The notes under the pieces: generated by a model
What the model saw: only the letters and a program-made list of their open reading frames with translations
Told to the model about the DNA's origin: nothing
The model's database searches: none
Shown: positions 15,109 through 23,492 of the stretch, piece after piece
Position numbering within the stretch: position 1 is the stretch's first letter
Layout: every line of letters starts with the position of its first letter
Source: Frigididesulfovibrio sp031551885
GTDB taxonomy: Bacteria; Desulfobacterota; Desulfovibrionia; Desulfovibrionales; Desulfovibrionaceae
Reading direction: 5' to 3'
Length of the DNA: 54,806 bases
Assembly (NCBI GenBank): GCA_031551885.1
Contig: JAVBMX010000102.1
Location: 1 to 54,806 of the forward strand
Program-made: the position numbers and the translations under genes

Positions 15109-18100
15109 ATGCGATACATTCGATACACGTTCAGCCTTATCTGCCTGCTTTGCCTCGCGGCTTCGGCTTCGGCCAAACCGCTGGCGGTGGACCGAGTCAC
15201 GGGACCGGAGCCTTTGCCCCCGTATTTTTCCGTATTGCCGGACCCCCAAGGCAAGCTGACCTATGAGGCGGTCGCCACCCCCGGCTCGGGAGAACGCTTC
15301 GTCCCCCTGCAAAAGGGCTTTCCCTTGCGGGGAACCGGGCCGATCTGGCTGCGCCTGTCGCTGACCCGGGCCGTCGCCCCCGGCTCGCCGGGGTACAACC
15401 CGGCCCACTTGGCCGTCAATTTGGGCGAATTGCCTCCGGGAACGACCAAAATTTACCTGCCCGCGGAATCCGAACTGCCCGGAGCCACCGGCGCCGTCGC
15501 GGGTGAAACGGTCGTGTCGCACGAAAAAATATTTCTGCCCGATCCGGGCCTCACGCCCATCAACATCTATATCCGGATGGACGAGACGCCCGGCCTGTGG
15601 TTCACCCCCATTGTGGGGCCGGCCCCCCTCAACAGCGACACCTTCTTCCCCATCGAACTGGTGTTCCTCGGGCTGATCCCGGCGGCGGCCATCCTCTGCC
15701 TGGTGCGGGCCGGCAAAGATCGCACCGTTTGGCCCTTGTGGGTGGCCCTGTTTCTGGGTTGCGTATTGCTCCAGGATCTGCTCCCCCTGCCGGGCGCCGG
15801 TTCGCCGTTCAAAATGACCGACCTGCCGGCTCTGCTCGCTCCGGGCGTTTCTTTAATGATTCTGACCCACGTCGGGCGGCTGTTGCTGCGAACGCGGCGG
15901 AACTCCCCCGGCGCGGATTTGTTCCTGCTCTGCGGCATGGTGCCCGGCATCGCCTTGTGCCTGATGCCCCTGGCCCCGGGCTGGTCTTGGCTGGTGCGGC
16001 TTTTCCCGCTCTGGCCGCTGCCGATGCTCTTCTTCCTGCCCATCGGCATCGCCGCCATGGCCCGCAAACAGAACGGCGGCCTCGGCTGGACCGGCGCCTG
16101 TTTCTTCGCCGCCGCGGGCGCCGCCTGCACCCTGGCCACGCTTTTTGTCCCGCTGCCCGATCTGGCCGCTTCGGCTTGGCTTTGGGGCCTGGCCCTCGCC
16201 GGGGTCTGCCTGACCCTGGCAGGCTCGCCGCGTGAACAACGCACTCTGGCCGAAGCCATAGAAGCCGAAGAAGCCGTTCTGCACAACCTGCCTCCTTTGC
16301 AGTTGGACGCCTTCACCAAGGGAAGGGTCATCCCCGCCGGGCCGCCCCGCGATGCCGACGCGCCCGAAGGCGAACAGGCGCAGCGTCCCGCGCCGAAGCC
16401 CGTGCCGGTTCCGCCGGTTCCCGCGCAAAAGCCGGCCCAGCCGGCCGACCCGCTGCAGATGTTCGACGCCGCCACGCCACCGCCGCTGCAAAGCCCCAAG
16501 CCGGTGCAGGTGCTCGATCCCAAATCCGTGAATCTGCCGCCTTCCGCGTCTTTCCCGCGCGATCCCGACCCCAGGCCCGCCCCGATGCAGGCCCCCGAGC
16601 AAAAACCCGCGCAACCGCAACCTGCCGCGGCGATGCCGACCGTGGAGCGGGAACCTGAGCACACGTTTGCGCCGGAGCAACAGCCCGAGCCCATACTCCA
16701 AGAGCGGTCCTCCGCTTTCCCGGCTCACGCCCCCGAGAAGCACGATGAACGCGTGGAGCGGGCCCCCGAAGCGGAAGCGCCCACGTTCGCCGACCCGGCC
16801 CTGGAGTTCTCCGGCGTCAAGACGATCGGCCCCAACCCTCCGGAGCTGCCGAAGCCGTCGCCCGTCGTCACGATTCAGAAACTCGAGCACCTTGAGGCGG
16901 CCGCGAATCAGTGGCTCGCCGAAGCTTTCGGCGACGAGGAAAGCGCTTCGACACCGCCGCCCGCGCAGGAACGGAAAGCCGAACCGACCTCGAAACCCGC
17001 GCCGGTCCATGAGCCCGAGCATCTGGACGACTGGCAGGAACCCGAACCCGCCGCCGCGCCCATCGCCGTGATGTCGCGCATGCCCGAACCCAAGCTTGTG
17101 GAAAGACAGGCTCCTTCCGGGTTCGAGCCCAGGCCCGTCCAGCCCGCCGCGCCGAAATCCTCGGACTGGCAGGATTCCGATTCCATTTTCGCGGCCTGGG
17201 AAGCCGAGGCCAAGCCGGGAGTCCAGGCCCCCGCGCCGAAGCCGACCATTGCCCAGGTGTCGGTCGCAAAACCGGCGCAAGCTCCCGAGCCCAAGCCGGC
17301 GGCCGTGCAGTTCCCCGAGCCCGGACCGGAAGCCTCCCACCCCGCTCCGACGAAGCCGAGCATCGTGCAGGCCCCGCCGTCCAGGCCCGTGTTCACGCAG
17401 ACGCCCGAGTCCAAGCCCACCGTGGTGCAGATTCCCGAGCCCAAGCCCGCCCCGGTCCAGGCCGGCCCGTCAAAGCCGACCATTGTGCAAGCCCCCGCGC
17501 CTCGCCCCGTGCCGACGCAGCCGGTCGACCCCCGGCCCGCTTCGTCCGCCGCGCCTTCAACTTTGAGCGAACCCATCGAAGCCGCCGCCTACAAGTGGCT
17601 TGACGCGGCCTTTGCCGATACAACCCCCAGTAAACCGAGCATCGGGCAAACCCGGCCGACGGCCGCCCCGGCCGACAGAACCGAACCCCAGGATCCTGCG
17701 GCCAACAAATGGCTTGCCGAAAGCCCCGCCGCGCAGGAGCGCGGACCGGTTCCGACGGCCGAGCCGGAGTACAAGGAAATCTCGCTCAAAGACGAGGATT
17801 TTTCCACCTACAACATGGACGGGCTCACGCCGCCGCCTCAGACGGCCGCGCCGCACCCCGAGTCCTCCTCCTATGTCTTCAATCTGCAAACCCTGATGCG
17901 CGAGGTGCAGACCACCGTTGAGAAGTCGGCCGCCGCGAAGGGCTTGTTGCTTTCCTGGTTTGTCGCCCCGACCGTGCCGCAGCTTCTGGTCGGCGACACC
18001 CCGCGCCTGCGCCAAGCGCTTTCCCTGCTGTTGCAAAACGCCGTGCAGGCCTGCCGGCGCGGCGCGGTGCAGGTGACCGTTCGCCAAAGCCCGGATGCCC

Positions 18101-19980
18101 AAGACGAGCCGGATGCCTGCACCCTGCTCTTCGCCGTGTCCGACAGCGGTTCCGACCGCCGGACCGACGCGGGTTTCTTCCAGGCGTGGGAACTGGCTTC
18201 GCATTCCGGCGGCACCTTCCGGGTGCAGTACCGCCCGGATGCCGGCACCACGATCCACTTCTCGGTACGTTTCCGGTTGCCCACCGCCGAGCACAGAGAC
18301 ACGCCCCGCGAGGAAGACCGCCTCGCCCGGCAGGCCATGGATCTGCCTTTCTCGGGCGAACCCTCGGGCGCTCTGGAAGGCATGATCACGGAAATGCTCG
18401 AGCCGGCTCCCGCCAAAGCGCCCGTTCCGGATTCCGGCATGCCCGGGGTCATTTTGGCCGACACCACCACGGGCAACAAAAAGCTGCTCGGACATTATCT
18501 GAAGAACCTTCCCATCGAAATCGCCGTCGCCCAGCGTCCGAATCAAGCCCAGGCCCTCTATGCCGAGCGCCCGGCACGTCTGGTCATCTTTGACGCCGAT
18601 ATGCCGGAAGCCGACACGGCGTCTTCGATCATCACCATCCGTCGGCTCGAACGGGAAAACAACCTGCCCCAAACGGCCATCCTGGCCCTGGTCGGGCACG
18701 ACGCCCAAATGCCTCGGATGCGTGCCCTGGGCTGCAACGTCGAGCTGCGCAAGCCCTTCACCTCGACCTCGCTGCGCAACGCGCTTGCGGCCGCGCTGCC
18801 GCAAATCGCGGGTGCGCTTTCGGCCATTCCCGAGACGCCTCCGGGTTCCACCTACTCGCCTCTGGATCCGGAACGCCGCCTTGAGCGCCTGTTCGTTATG
18901 CCCGACGAAGCCGAAGAAGCCGTGGAAAAGCCGTCCCGCACCGTCAGCCTGCGGGCCGCGTCTCCGGAGCGGCCTGAGCCCGCCCCGAGCGCGCCCGTTA
19001 CGGCGGCTCCCATGCCTTCCGTGATTTCGATTCAACGAGCGGCTCCGGTTCCTCCCGCCGCTCCCGCCCCGGCGGCCGCTTACGGCGCGCAGCCGGTTCA
19101 ATCGGCTCCGGTGGCCTATGGCGCTCAGATACCCCAGCCTCAGGCCGCTTACGGCGCACAACCTGCTCAGCCGGCGGCTTATGGCGCGCAAATGTCCCAG
19201 CCGCAGCCCGCTCCGACGGGCTATGCCGCTCAGATGTCGCAATCCGCGCCCCCGCATGCCGCCGCGTACAGGCCTTCTCCGGTGCCGGTATCCGGCCCTG
19301 TGCCGACCGCCGCTTACAGAGCCGCCGCCATGTCGCCGGCCGCTCCCGCCGCCGCGTACAGGCCTTCTCCGGTCCCTCAATCCGGTCCCATGCCCGGCGC
19401 CGCCCCGAGCCCCGCTCCCGCCGCCGCGCCCCGGCCCGCTCCGGAGCCTGTGCTTCCGGGCGAACGGGCCTTGTTGGATCTGGTCGGCGCCGATATGAGC
19501 ATGGGCATGCATGAGCCCCGGCCCGTAAGGATGCATGAGCCGGTGGATCTGTTCTCCGAAGCGGCCATGGCCCCGCAGCCGCCCGCCGCTCCCGCTCCTG
19601 CGGCCGGTATGCAGACGGCTCCCCAGAATGATCTGCCTGGTATGCCCCTGGAAGATCTGGATGAGTCGGTGCCCTTGGACCTGCTCCCCTTGGTTCCCGG
19701 TCTGATCCATGCCCTGCGCGACGCCCTGCGGTTGTGCAACCAAGGCGTGGCCGACAACGGCGCTGTCTTTGTGCAGGAAGCCGCAGGCAGACTGGCCGAG
19801 CAGTCGGACAGCTTTGACCTGAAAAAGCTCGCCAAAATCGCCCGCTACGTGGAACGCGCGGCCGAAGCCGACGACCTCGAAGCCGTCCGCACCTTGCTGG
19901 AAGACCTGGACAACGTGACCCAGCGCTACGTGAGCGCTCTGCAAGGCGCATACGACGCCTATATCAAAGGCGCGCCGTAA
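15109..19980 (+). CDS. Giant receptor-like protein: 7TM-DISM, Pro-rich, HATPase and receiver domains
   Basis: 1623 residues. Sec signal (1-22, cleavage after ASASA); extracytoplasmic DISMED2-like domain (about 30-165); about seven helices (about 180-372); a long Pro/Ala/Lys-rich linker (about 400-920); a histidine-kinase-like ATPase domain (about 922-1060; N-box asparagine N977, G1 box reduced to SDSGSD, G2 SGGTF); a receiver domain (about 1110-1230; D1162 in FDADMPEAD, K1215 in LRKPF, but the usual acidic pair is weak); a second low-complexity stretch with repeated AAYGAQ units (about 1300-1500); and a helical C-terminus like an HPt domain but without its histidine. No H-box precedes the ATPase domain. 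A signalling role is inferred; kinase activity is doubtful. Confidence 0.8.
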   Translation: MRYIRYTFSLICLLCLAASASAKPLAVDRVTGPEPLPPYFSVLPDPQGKLTYEAVATPGSGERFVPLQKGFPLRGTGPIWLRLSLTRAVAPGSPGYNPAHLAVNLGELPPGTTKIYLPAESELPGATGAVAGETVVSHEKIFLPDPGLTPINIYIRMDETPGLWFTPIVGPAPLNSDTFFPIELVFLGLIPAAAILCLVRAGKDRTVWPLWVALFLGCVLLQDLLPLPGAGSPFKMTDLPALLAPGVSLMILTHVGRLLLRTRRNSPGADLFLLCGMVPGIALCLMPLAPGWSWLVRLFPLWPLPMLFFLPIGIAAMARKQNGGLGWTGACFFAAAGAACTLATLFVPLPDLAASAWLWGLALAGVCLTLAGSPREQRTLAEAIEAEEAVLHNLPPLQLDAFTKGRVIPAGPPRDADAPEGEQAQRPAPKPVPVPPVPAQKPAQPADPLQMFDAATPPPLQSPKPVQVLDPKSVNLPPSASFPRDPDPRPAPMQAPEQKPAQPQPAAAMPTVEREPEHTFAPEQQPEPILQERSSAFPAHAPEKHDERVERAPEAEAPTFADPALEFSGVKTIGPNPPELPKPSPVVTIQKLEHLEAAANQWLAEAFGDEESASTPPPAQERKAEPTSKPAPVHEPEHLDDWQEPEPAAAPIAVMSRMPEPKLVERQAPSGFEPRPVQPAAPKSSDWQDSDSIFAAWEAEAKPGVQAPAPKPTIAQVSVAKPAQAPEPKPAAVQFPEPGPEASHPAPTKPSIVQAPPSRPVFTQTPESKPTVVQIPEPKPAPVQAGPSKPTIVQAPAPRPVPTQPVDPRPASSAAPSTLSEPIEAAAYKWLDAAFADTTPSKPSIGQTRPTAAPADRTEPQDPAANKWLAESPAAQERGPVPTAEPEYKEISLKDEDFSTYNMDGLTPPPQTAAPHPESSSYVFNLQTLMREVQTTVEKSAAAKGLLLSWFVAPTVPQLLVGDTPRLRQALSLLLQNAVQACRRGAVQVTVRQSPDAQDEPDACTLLFAVSDSGSDRRTDAGFFQAWELASHSGGTFRVQYRPDAGTTIHFSVRFRLPTAEHRDTPREEDRLARQAMDLPFSGEPSGALEGMITEMLEPAPAKAPVPDSGMPGVILADTTTGNKKLLGHYLKNLPIEIAVAQRPNQAQALYAERPARLVIFDADMPEADTASSIITIRRLERENNLPQTAILALVGHDAQMPRMRALGCNVELRKPFTSTSLRNALAAALPQIAGALSAIPETPPGSTYSPLDPERRLERLFVMPDEAEEAVEKPSRTVSLRAASPERPEPAPSAPVTAAPMPSVISIQRAAPVPPAAPAPAAAYGAQPVQSAPVAYGAQIPQPQAAYGAQPAQPAAYGAQMSQPQPAPTGYAAQMSQSAPPHAAAYRPSPVPVSGPVPTAAYRAAAMSPAAPAAAYRPSPVPQSGPMPGAAPSPAPAAAPRPAPEPVLPGERALLDLVGADMSMGMHEPRPVRMHEPVDLFSEAAMAPQPPAAPAPAAGMQTAPQNDLPGMPLEDLDESVPLDLLPLVPGLIHALRDALRLCNQGVADNGAVFVQEAAGRLAEQSDSFDLKKLAKIARYVERAAEADDLEAVRTLLEDLDNVTQRYVSALQGAYDAYIKGAP

Positions 19981-19989
19981 TGCAAAAGC

Positions 19990-20143
19990 TTCTGGGGGGA
20001 ATGAGCCAGGGCTGCCAAGGTCGGCCCGTCACTGAAACTCCCGCGATATAAGTAATGCTGTCTCACTCTATCACAGGCGACGTCCCAGTCCCCCCCATAT
20101 GTTGGAAAATCCGCGCTCTGCGCGGATTTTCCAACATATGGGG
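19990..20143 (+). repeat. Intergenic GC-hairpin element, copy D (filled)
   Basis: Ten bases after the stop of the large receptor-like gene. Platform left arm TCTGGGGGGAATGA (to 20004), cassette 20005-20083, platform remainder CCCAGTCCCCCC, then the longest hairpin of the family: a perfect 23-bp stem (20093-20115 / 20121-20143) with loop CTCTG. The order CTGGGGG-AATGA ... CCCAG-CCCCC-ATGTTGG matches the empty copy at 51875. No tail modules; 20144-20281 holds nothing else recognisable apart from the kdsB SD. Confidence 0.75.
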
Positions 20144-20281
20144 CCGGGAAAACTCCCGTGAATACCCTTATCGACAACGCAAGAGTTTTTCCCGCCTGTG
20201 TTTCGCCGGGATCACCCCCAGACATGCGTTGGACCAACACCGCTTCAATCATGCCCAAAAACATACCCGCTGGAGGCTCTG

Positions 20282-21052
20282 TTGATTCCCAATCCGAATA
20301 CCGCCCCCGCCGGTCTCCCCCCGGCCCACGGCATCATCCCGGCCCGGTTCGCTTCCGTGCGTTTTCCCGGCAAGCCGCTCACGCCCATTCTCGGCCGCCC
20401 GATGTTTCTGTGGGTCTGGGAACGCGCCCGCCTTTGCCCCGGCCTGGCCTCAGTATCCCTGGCCACGGACGACGACCGCATCGCCGAGTCCGCCCGCGCC
20501 CACGGCGTGCCGGTGGTCATGACCTCGCCCGACCACCCAGGCGGCACCGACCGGGTGCGCGAAGCGGCCGAGCTTCTCGGCATTCCCCGCGAGGCCGTGG
20601 TGGTCAACATTCAGGGCGACGAACCGACCCTTGACCCAGCCTGCCTCACGGCCCTGATCTCCGCTTTCGCCGACCCGGCGGTTCGCTCCGCCACCCTGGC
20701 CTATCCGCTGCCCCGCGAGGAAGCCGCCAACCCCAACCGGGTCAAGGTGGTCTGCGCCGCGAACGGCGATGCCCTGTACTTTTCCCGCTCCCCTCTGCCC
20801 TTCGTTCGCGAAGATGCCGGCGCGCCCATTCTGGGGCACATGGGGCTGTATGCCTTCACCCGGGAAACGCTGGACCGCTACGTCTCCCTCCCGCCCACCA
20901 TCCTGGAGCGTACCGAAAAGCTCGAGCAGCTCCGATTGTTGGAAAACGGCATTCCCATGCGGGTGATCCAGGTAAAGGAACCCTCTCTCGGCGTGGACGC
21001 CCCCGAGGATGTTCCGGCCGTGGAAGCCCTGTTGCGGGGGCTCGGCTTCTAG
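20282..21052 (+). CDS. kdsB: 3-deoxy-manno-octulosonate cytidylyltransferase
   Basis: Makes CMP-Kdo for lipopolysaccharide inner core, so the cell is Gram-negative with LPS. Motifs: IPARFASVRFPGKPL (nucleotide-binding loop with Arg and Lys), DHPGGTDRVREA, VVNIQGDEP with the metal-binding Asp, and GHMGLYAF. I choose TTG 20282: TGGAGG stands 5 nt upstream and the resulting 256 residues fit the family; the frame is open further up but that part has no similarity to KdsB. Confidence 0.9.
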   Translation: MIPNPNTAPAGLPPAHGIIPARFASVRFPGKPLTPILGRPMFLWVWERARLCPGLASVSLATDDDRIAESARAHGVPVVMTSPDHPGGTDRVREAAELLGIPREAVVVNIQGDEPTLDPACLTALISAFADPAVRSATLAYPLPREEAANPNRVKVVCAANGDALYFSRSPLPFVREDAGAPILGHMGLYAFTRETLDRYVSLPPTILERTEKLEQLRLLENGIPMRVIQVKEPSLGVDAPEDVPAVEALLRGLGF

Positions 21053-21062
21053 GCTCAGGCCC

Positions 21063-21178
21063 TATTCATTGGGGGACGCAAACAGTGCCGCCCGCGACGG
21101 TGTGAGGCAATATACTCACATCGCGGAAGTGGCCGATGGGCGGCCGGCTTTGGCAGCCCTGCTTTCATTCCCCCCAGG
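21063..21178 (-). repeat. Intergenic cassette element, copy E (inverted, no variable hairpin)
   Basis: Read on the minus strand: CTGGGGGGAATGA, then an 80-bp cassette (21085-21164) nearly identical to that at 9250-9329 (I find one clear difference, in AAACAGG versus AAGCAGG), then TGTTTGCGTCCCCC. The variable hairpin and tail are missing. It lies between kdsB and panD, 11 bp after the kdsB stop. The nearly identical pair at 9.3 and 21.1 kb is in opposite orientation. Confidence 0.75.
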
Positions 21179-21243
21179 CTCACCCCTCTTTTCGGCATCA
21201 GGCATGCTTTTCGTCCCATCCCCCTTCAACCCAGGCACCTCCC

Positions 21244-21669
21244 ATGATCCAAGTTGTCAGAGCCAAGTTGCACGGAATCCGGGTCACCGGATCCGATCTC
21301 GATTATCACGGTTCCATCACCCTTGATCCGGAAATTTGCGCGGCCGCCGGGATATATCCCCTGGAATTCGTCCAGATTTGGAACAAAAACACCGGCAGCC
21401 GCATCGCCACCTACGTCATCCACGGCAAACCGGGCTCGCGCTGCTGCATTCTGAACGGCGCGGCCGCGCGCACCTGCCGGCCGGGAGACGAAGTGATCAT
21501 CTGCGCTTCGGAATATCTGCAACGGGCCGACGAGTTGCCGCATGTCCGGCCCAAGGTGCTGATCTTCAATGAAAAAAATGAAGTGATCGAGCGCCTGCGC
21601 TATGAAACCCCTCAGGAACAGGACGGTTTTGGCTTCATCATCGTTTCGGAAGCGCCGGAAAAAGCGTGA
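21244..21669 (+). CDS. panD: Aspartate 1-decarboxylase proenzyme
   Basis: Makes beta-alanine for pantothenate/CoA. The pyruvoyl cofactor comes from self-cleavage at Gly-Ser in YHGSITLD (about residues 22-29), which is intact. Further conserved blocks: KLHGIRVT near the N-terminus, NGAAARTCRPGD and VIICASEY. 141 residues, a little longer than the usual 115-130 because of a C-terminal tail. ATG 21244 is the first good start; the open frame upstream is repeat DNA. Confidence 0.93.
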   Translation: MIQVVRAKLHGIRVTGSDLDYHGSITLDPEICAAAGIYPLEFVQIWNKNTGSRIATYVIHGKPGSRCCILNGAAARTCRPGDEVIICASEYLQRADELPHVRPKVLIFNEKNEVIERLRYETPQEQDGFGFIIVSEAPEKA

Positions 21670-21906
21670 CCGCGAAGGGCAATAAAGGCCTGAGACCTCC
21701 TCCGGCCCGATAACTCAGCCGGTTGCGCTGGAAACCGATTCGGTTTACCATTTGAAACGCTCACGATTTCGGACCGACGTCACAACAATTTTTAACCACG
21801 GCGGGGCGCGCGCCTCGGCCGGGGTTTTGTGTTGGACCCTCTCGCCGATGTTCGGCAGGCGGCCGGGTTTTCCGGCCTTGAAACACCCCGTTCAGGAGGT
21901 TGTCAG
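21670..21906 (+). promoter_or_regulatory. liv upstream region with a 15-bp palindrome in a candidate promoter
   Basis: A perfect palindrome AAACCGATTCGGTTT lies at 21732-21746. It sits between TTGCGC (21723-21728) and TACCAT (21746-21751), which have the 17-bp spacing of a weak sigma-70 promoter, so a repressor bound there would block the spacer. About 160 bp of leader then precede livK, including a GC-rich stretch with T-run near 21830. The SD CAGGAGG (21894-21900) serves livK at 21907. Confidence 0.35.
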
Positions 21907-23040
21907 ATGTCCTTGAAGAAACTGCTTGCCGTCACGGCCCTTGCTTTGTTTACGGCCGGTGGAGCCTTTGCGGCCGAACCCATCAAAATCGGCGTCTATC
22001 TGCCCCTGACCGGGCAGAACGCTTTCGGCGGCCAGCTTGAGCTGGAAGGCGTGCAACTGGCCCACAAAGAGCAGCCCACCGTGCTCGGCCGGCCCGTGGA
22101 ACTGGTCATCGTGGACAACAAGTCCGACAAAGTCGAAGCCGCCAACGCCGTCAAGCGTCTGACCGCCAAAGAAAAAGTCGCCGGCATCATCGGCACCTAC
22201 GGTTCCTCTCTGGCCATGGCCGGCGGCGAAGTGGCCGAATCGGCCAAAACCCCGGTCATCGGCACCTCCTGCACCAATCCGCTGGTCACGCAGGGCAAAA
22301 AGTACTACTTCCGGGCCTGCTTCATCGACCCCTATCAGGGCGCCGGCGCGGCCACCTATGCCATCAAGAACCTGAAGGCCACCAAGGCCGCCATCCTGAA
22401 AGACGTGTCCAACGACTACGCCGTGGGTCTGGCCAACTTCTTCAACAAATCCTTCGTCAAGCAGGGCGGCAAAGTCACGGCCAACCTGAACTACAACTCC
22501 GGCGACCAGGACTTCACCGCCCAGTTGACCGAAATCATCAAAGATCAGCCCGATGTGCTGTTCATCCCGGCGTACTTCGCCGAAGGCGCGATCATCATGA
22601 AGCAGGCCCGCGAACTGGGCGCTTCGTTCCGGATCATGGGCGGCGATGCCATGGACAACCCGGAAACCGTGAAGATCGGCGGCGCGGCGGTGGAAGGCTT
22701 CCTGCACACCACCTTCCCCTACGACATGACCATGCCGAGCATGAACCCCACGGCCAAAAAGTTCACCGACAACTGGAAGGCCGCCTACCCGGCCAAAGAC
22801 CCCAACGTGAACGCCGCCCTGGGCTACACCTGCTACATGATGTTCATGAAGGCCATTGAAACGGCCGGCACCGACGACCGCGAGGCCGTGACCAAGGCCC
22901 TGGCCGAAATGAAGGACTTCCCGGCCGTGACCGGCATGCTGACCATCAATGCCACCCACGATGCGGAAATGCCCATCGGGGTCATTGAGATTAAGGACGG
23001 CAAGCGCGTGTACCTGGGCGAAGTCCAGCCGGAAATGTAA
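21907..23040 (+). CDS. livK: Branched-chain amino acid ABC transporter, periplasmic binding protein
   Basis: Periplasmic type I binding protein of a Leu/Ile/Val-family transporter, 377 residues. Sec signal 1-22 (KKLLAVTALALFTAGGAFAA), then IKIGVYLPLTGQNAFGG, the usual LivK start, and GTSCTNPLVT in the ligand-binding region. ATG 21907 has CAGGAGG 6 nt upstream. It is followed by a hairpin and a gap of 450 bp before the membrane genes, which would give more binding protein than permease. The actual substrate may differ from Leu (urea and amide binders share this fold). Confidence 0.9.
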   Translation: MSLKKLLAVTALALFTAGGAFAAEPIKIGVYLPLTGQNAFGGQLELEGVQLAHKEQPTVLGRPVELVIVDNKSDKVEAANAVKRLTAKEKVAGIIGTYGSSLAMAGGEVAESAKTPVIGTSCTNPLVTQGKKYYFRACFIDPYQGAGAATYAIKNLKATKAAILKDVSNDYAVGLANFFNKSFVKQGGKVTANLNYNSGDQDFTAQLTEIIKDQPDVLFIPAYFAEGAIIMKQARELGASFRIMGGDAMDNPETVKIGGAAVEGFLHTTFPYDMTMPSMNPTAKKFTDNWKAAYPAKDPNVNAALGYTCYMMFMKAIETAGTDDREAVTKALAEMKDFPAVTGMLTINATHDAEMPIGVIEIKDGKRVYLGEVQPEM

Positions 23041-23054
23041 ACAACCACGATGCG

Positions 23055-23083
23055 AAGGAGCCGGAGCGATCCGGCTCCTTTGT
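23055..23083 (+). terminator. Hairpin after livK (leaky terminator or mRNA stabiliser)
   Basis: A perfect 11-bp stem AAGGAGCCGGA / TCCGGCTCCTT (23055-23065 with 23070-23080), loop GCGA, followed by only a short TTTGT. It lies 15 bp after the livK stop. The weak U-tract fits partial termination inside a liv operon. Confidence 0.6.
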
Positions 23084-23492
23084 CGTCCCAAGCGGCCGAC
23101 CCGGACTCGGGATGAAACCGCGAACGTCCGGCGGCGGATATTTCCGCTGTAGGACGATGCCGGCGCACAGCGGAACGGCGATGCCGGCGTCCGCGCGCCG
23201 AAGATGTAACTCCCGCAAGGGAACGCCGCGCTGAAAGCGGTCCGGGGGGACCGCGCCGGAAGCGCCAAAGGGAACTCCCACATCTCGACCCCTTACCGTT
23301 CCCGACGACTGTGTTGATTTTGCGGTTGTTTTCCGCCGGTGCGCCTGATACCCCTTCCCAGGTATTGGCCCGGCCCGGCGAGAAGGTGGTGGGACCGGTT
23401 TGGCGTCCGCGCCCGCCCTCCCCATGCGCCCACAAGATAAAATGCGCCGTTCCGGGGTTTGTGTGCCCCAAAGCGATTGAGGAGCCTTGTCC
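23084..23492. other. livK-livH intergenic region, no gene seen
   Basis: About 410 bp. It holds a 9-bp inverted repeat TTCCGCTGT / ACAGCGGAA (23142-23150 and 23167-23175) and two direct copies of CGATGCCGGCG around it. No open frame in either strand has family features. GAGGAG at 23479-23484 is the livH ribosome-binding site. A second promoter for livHMGF may lie here but I cannot point to one. Confidence 0.4.
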
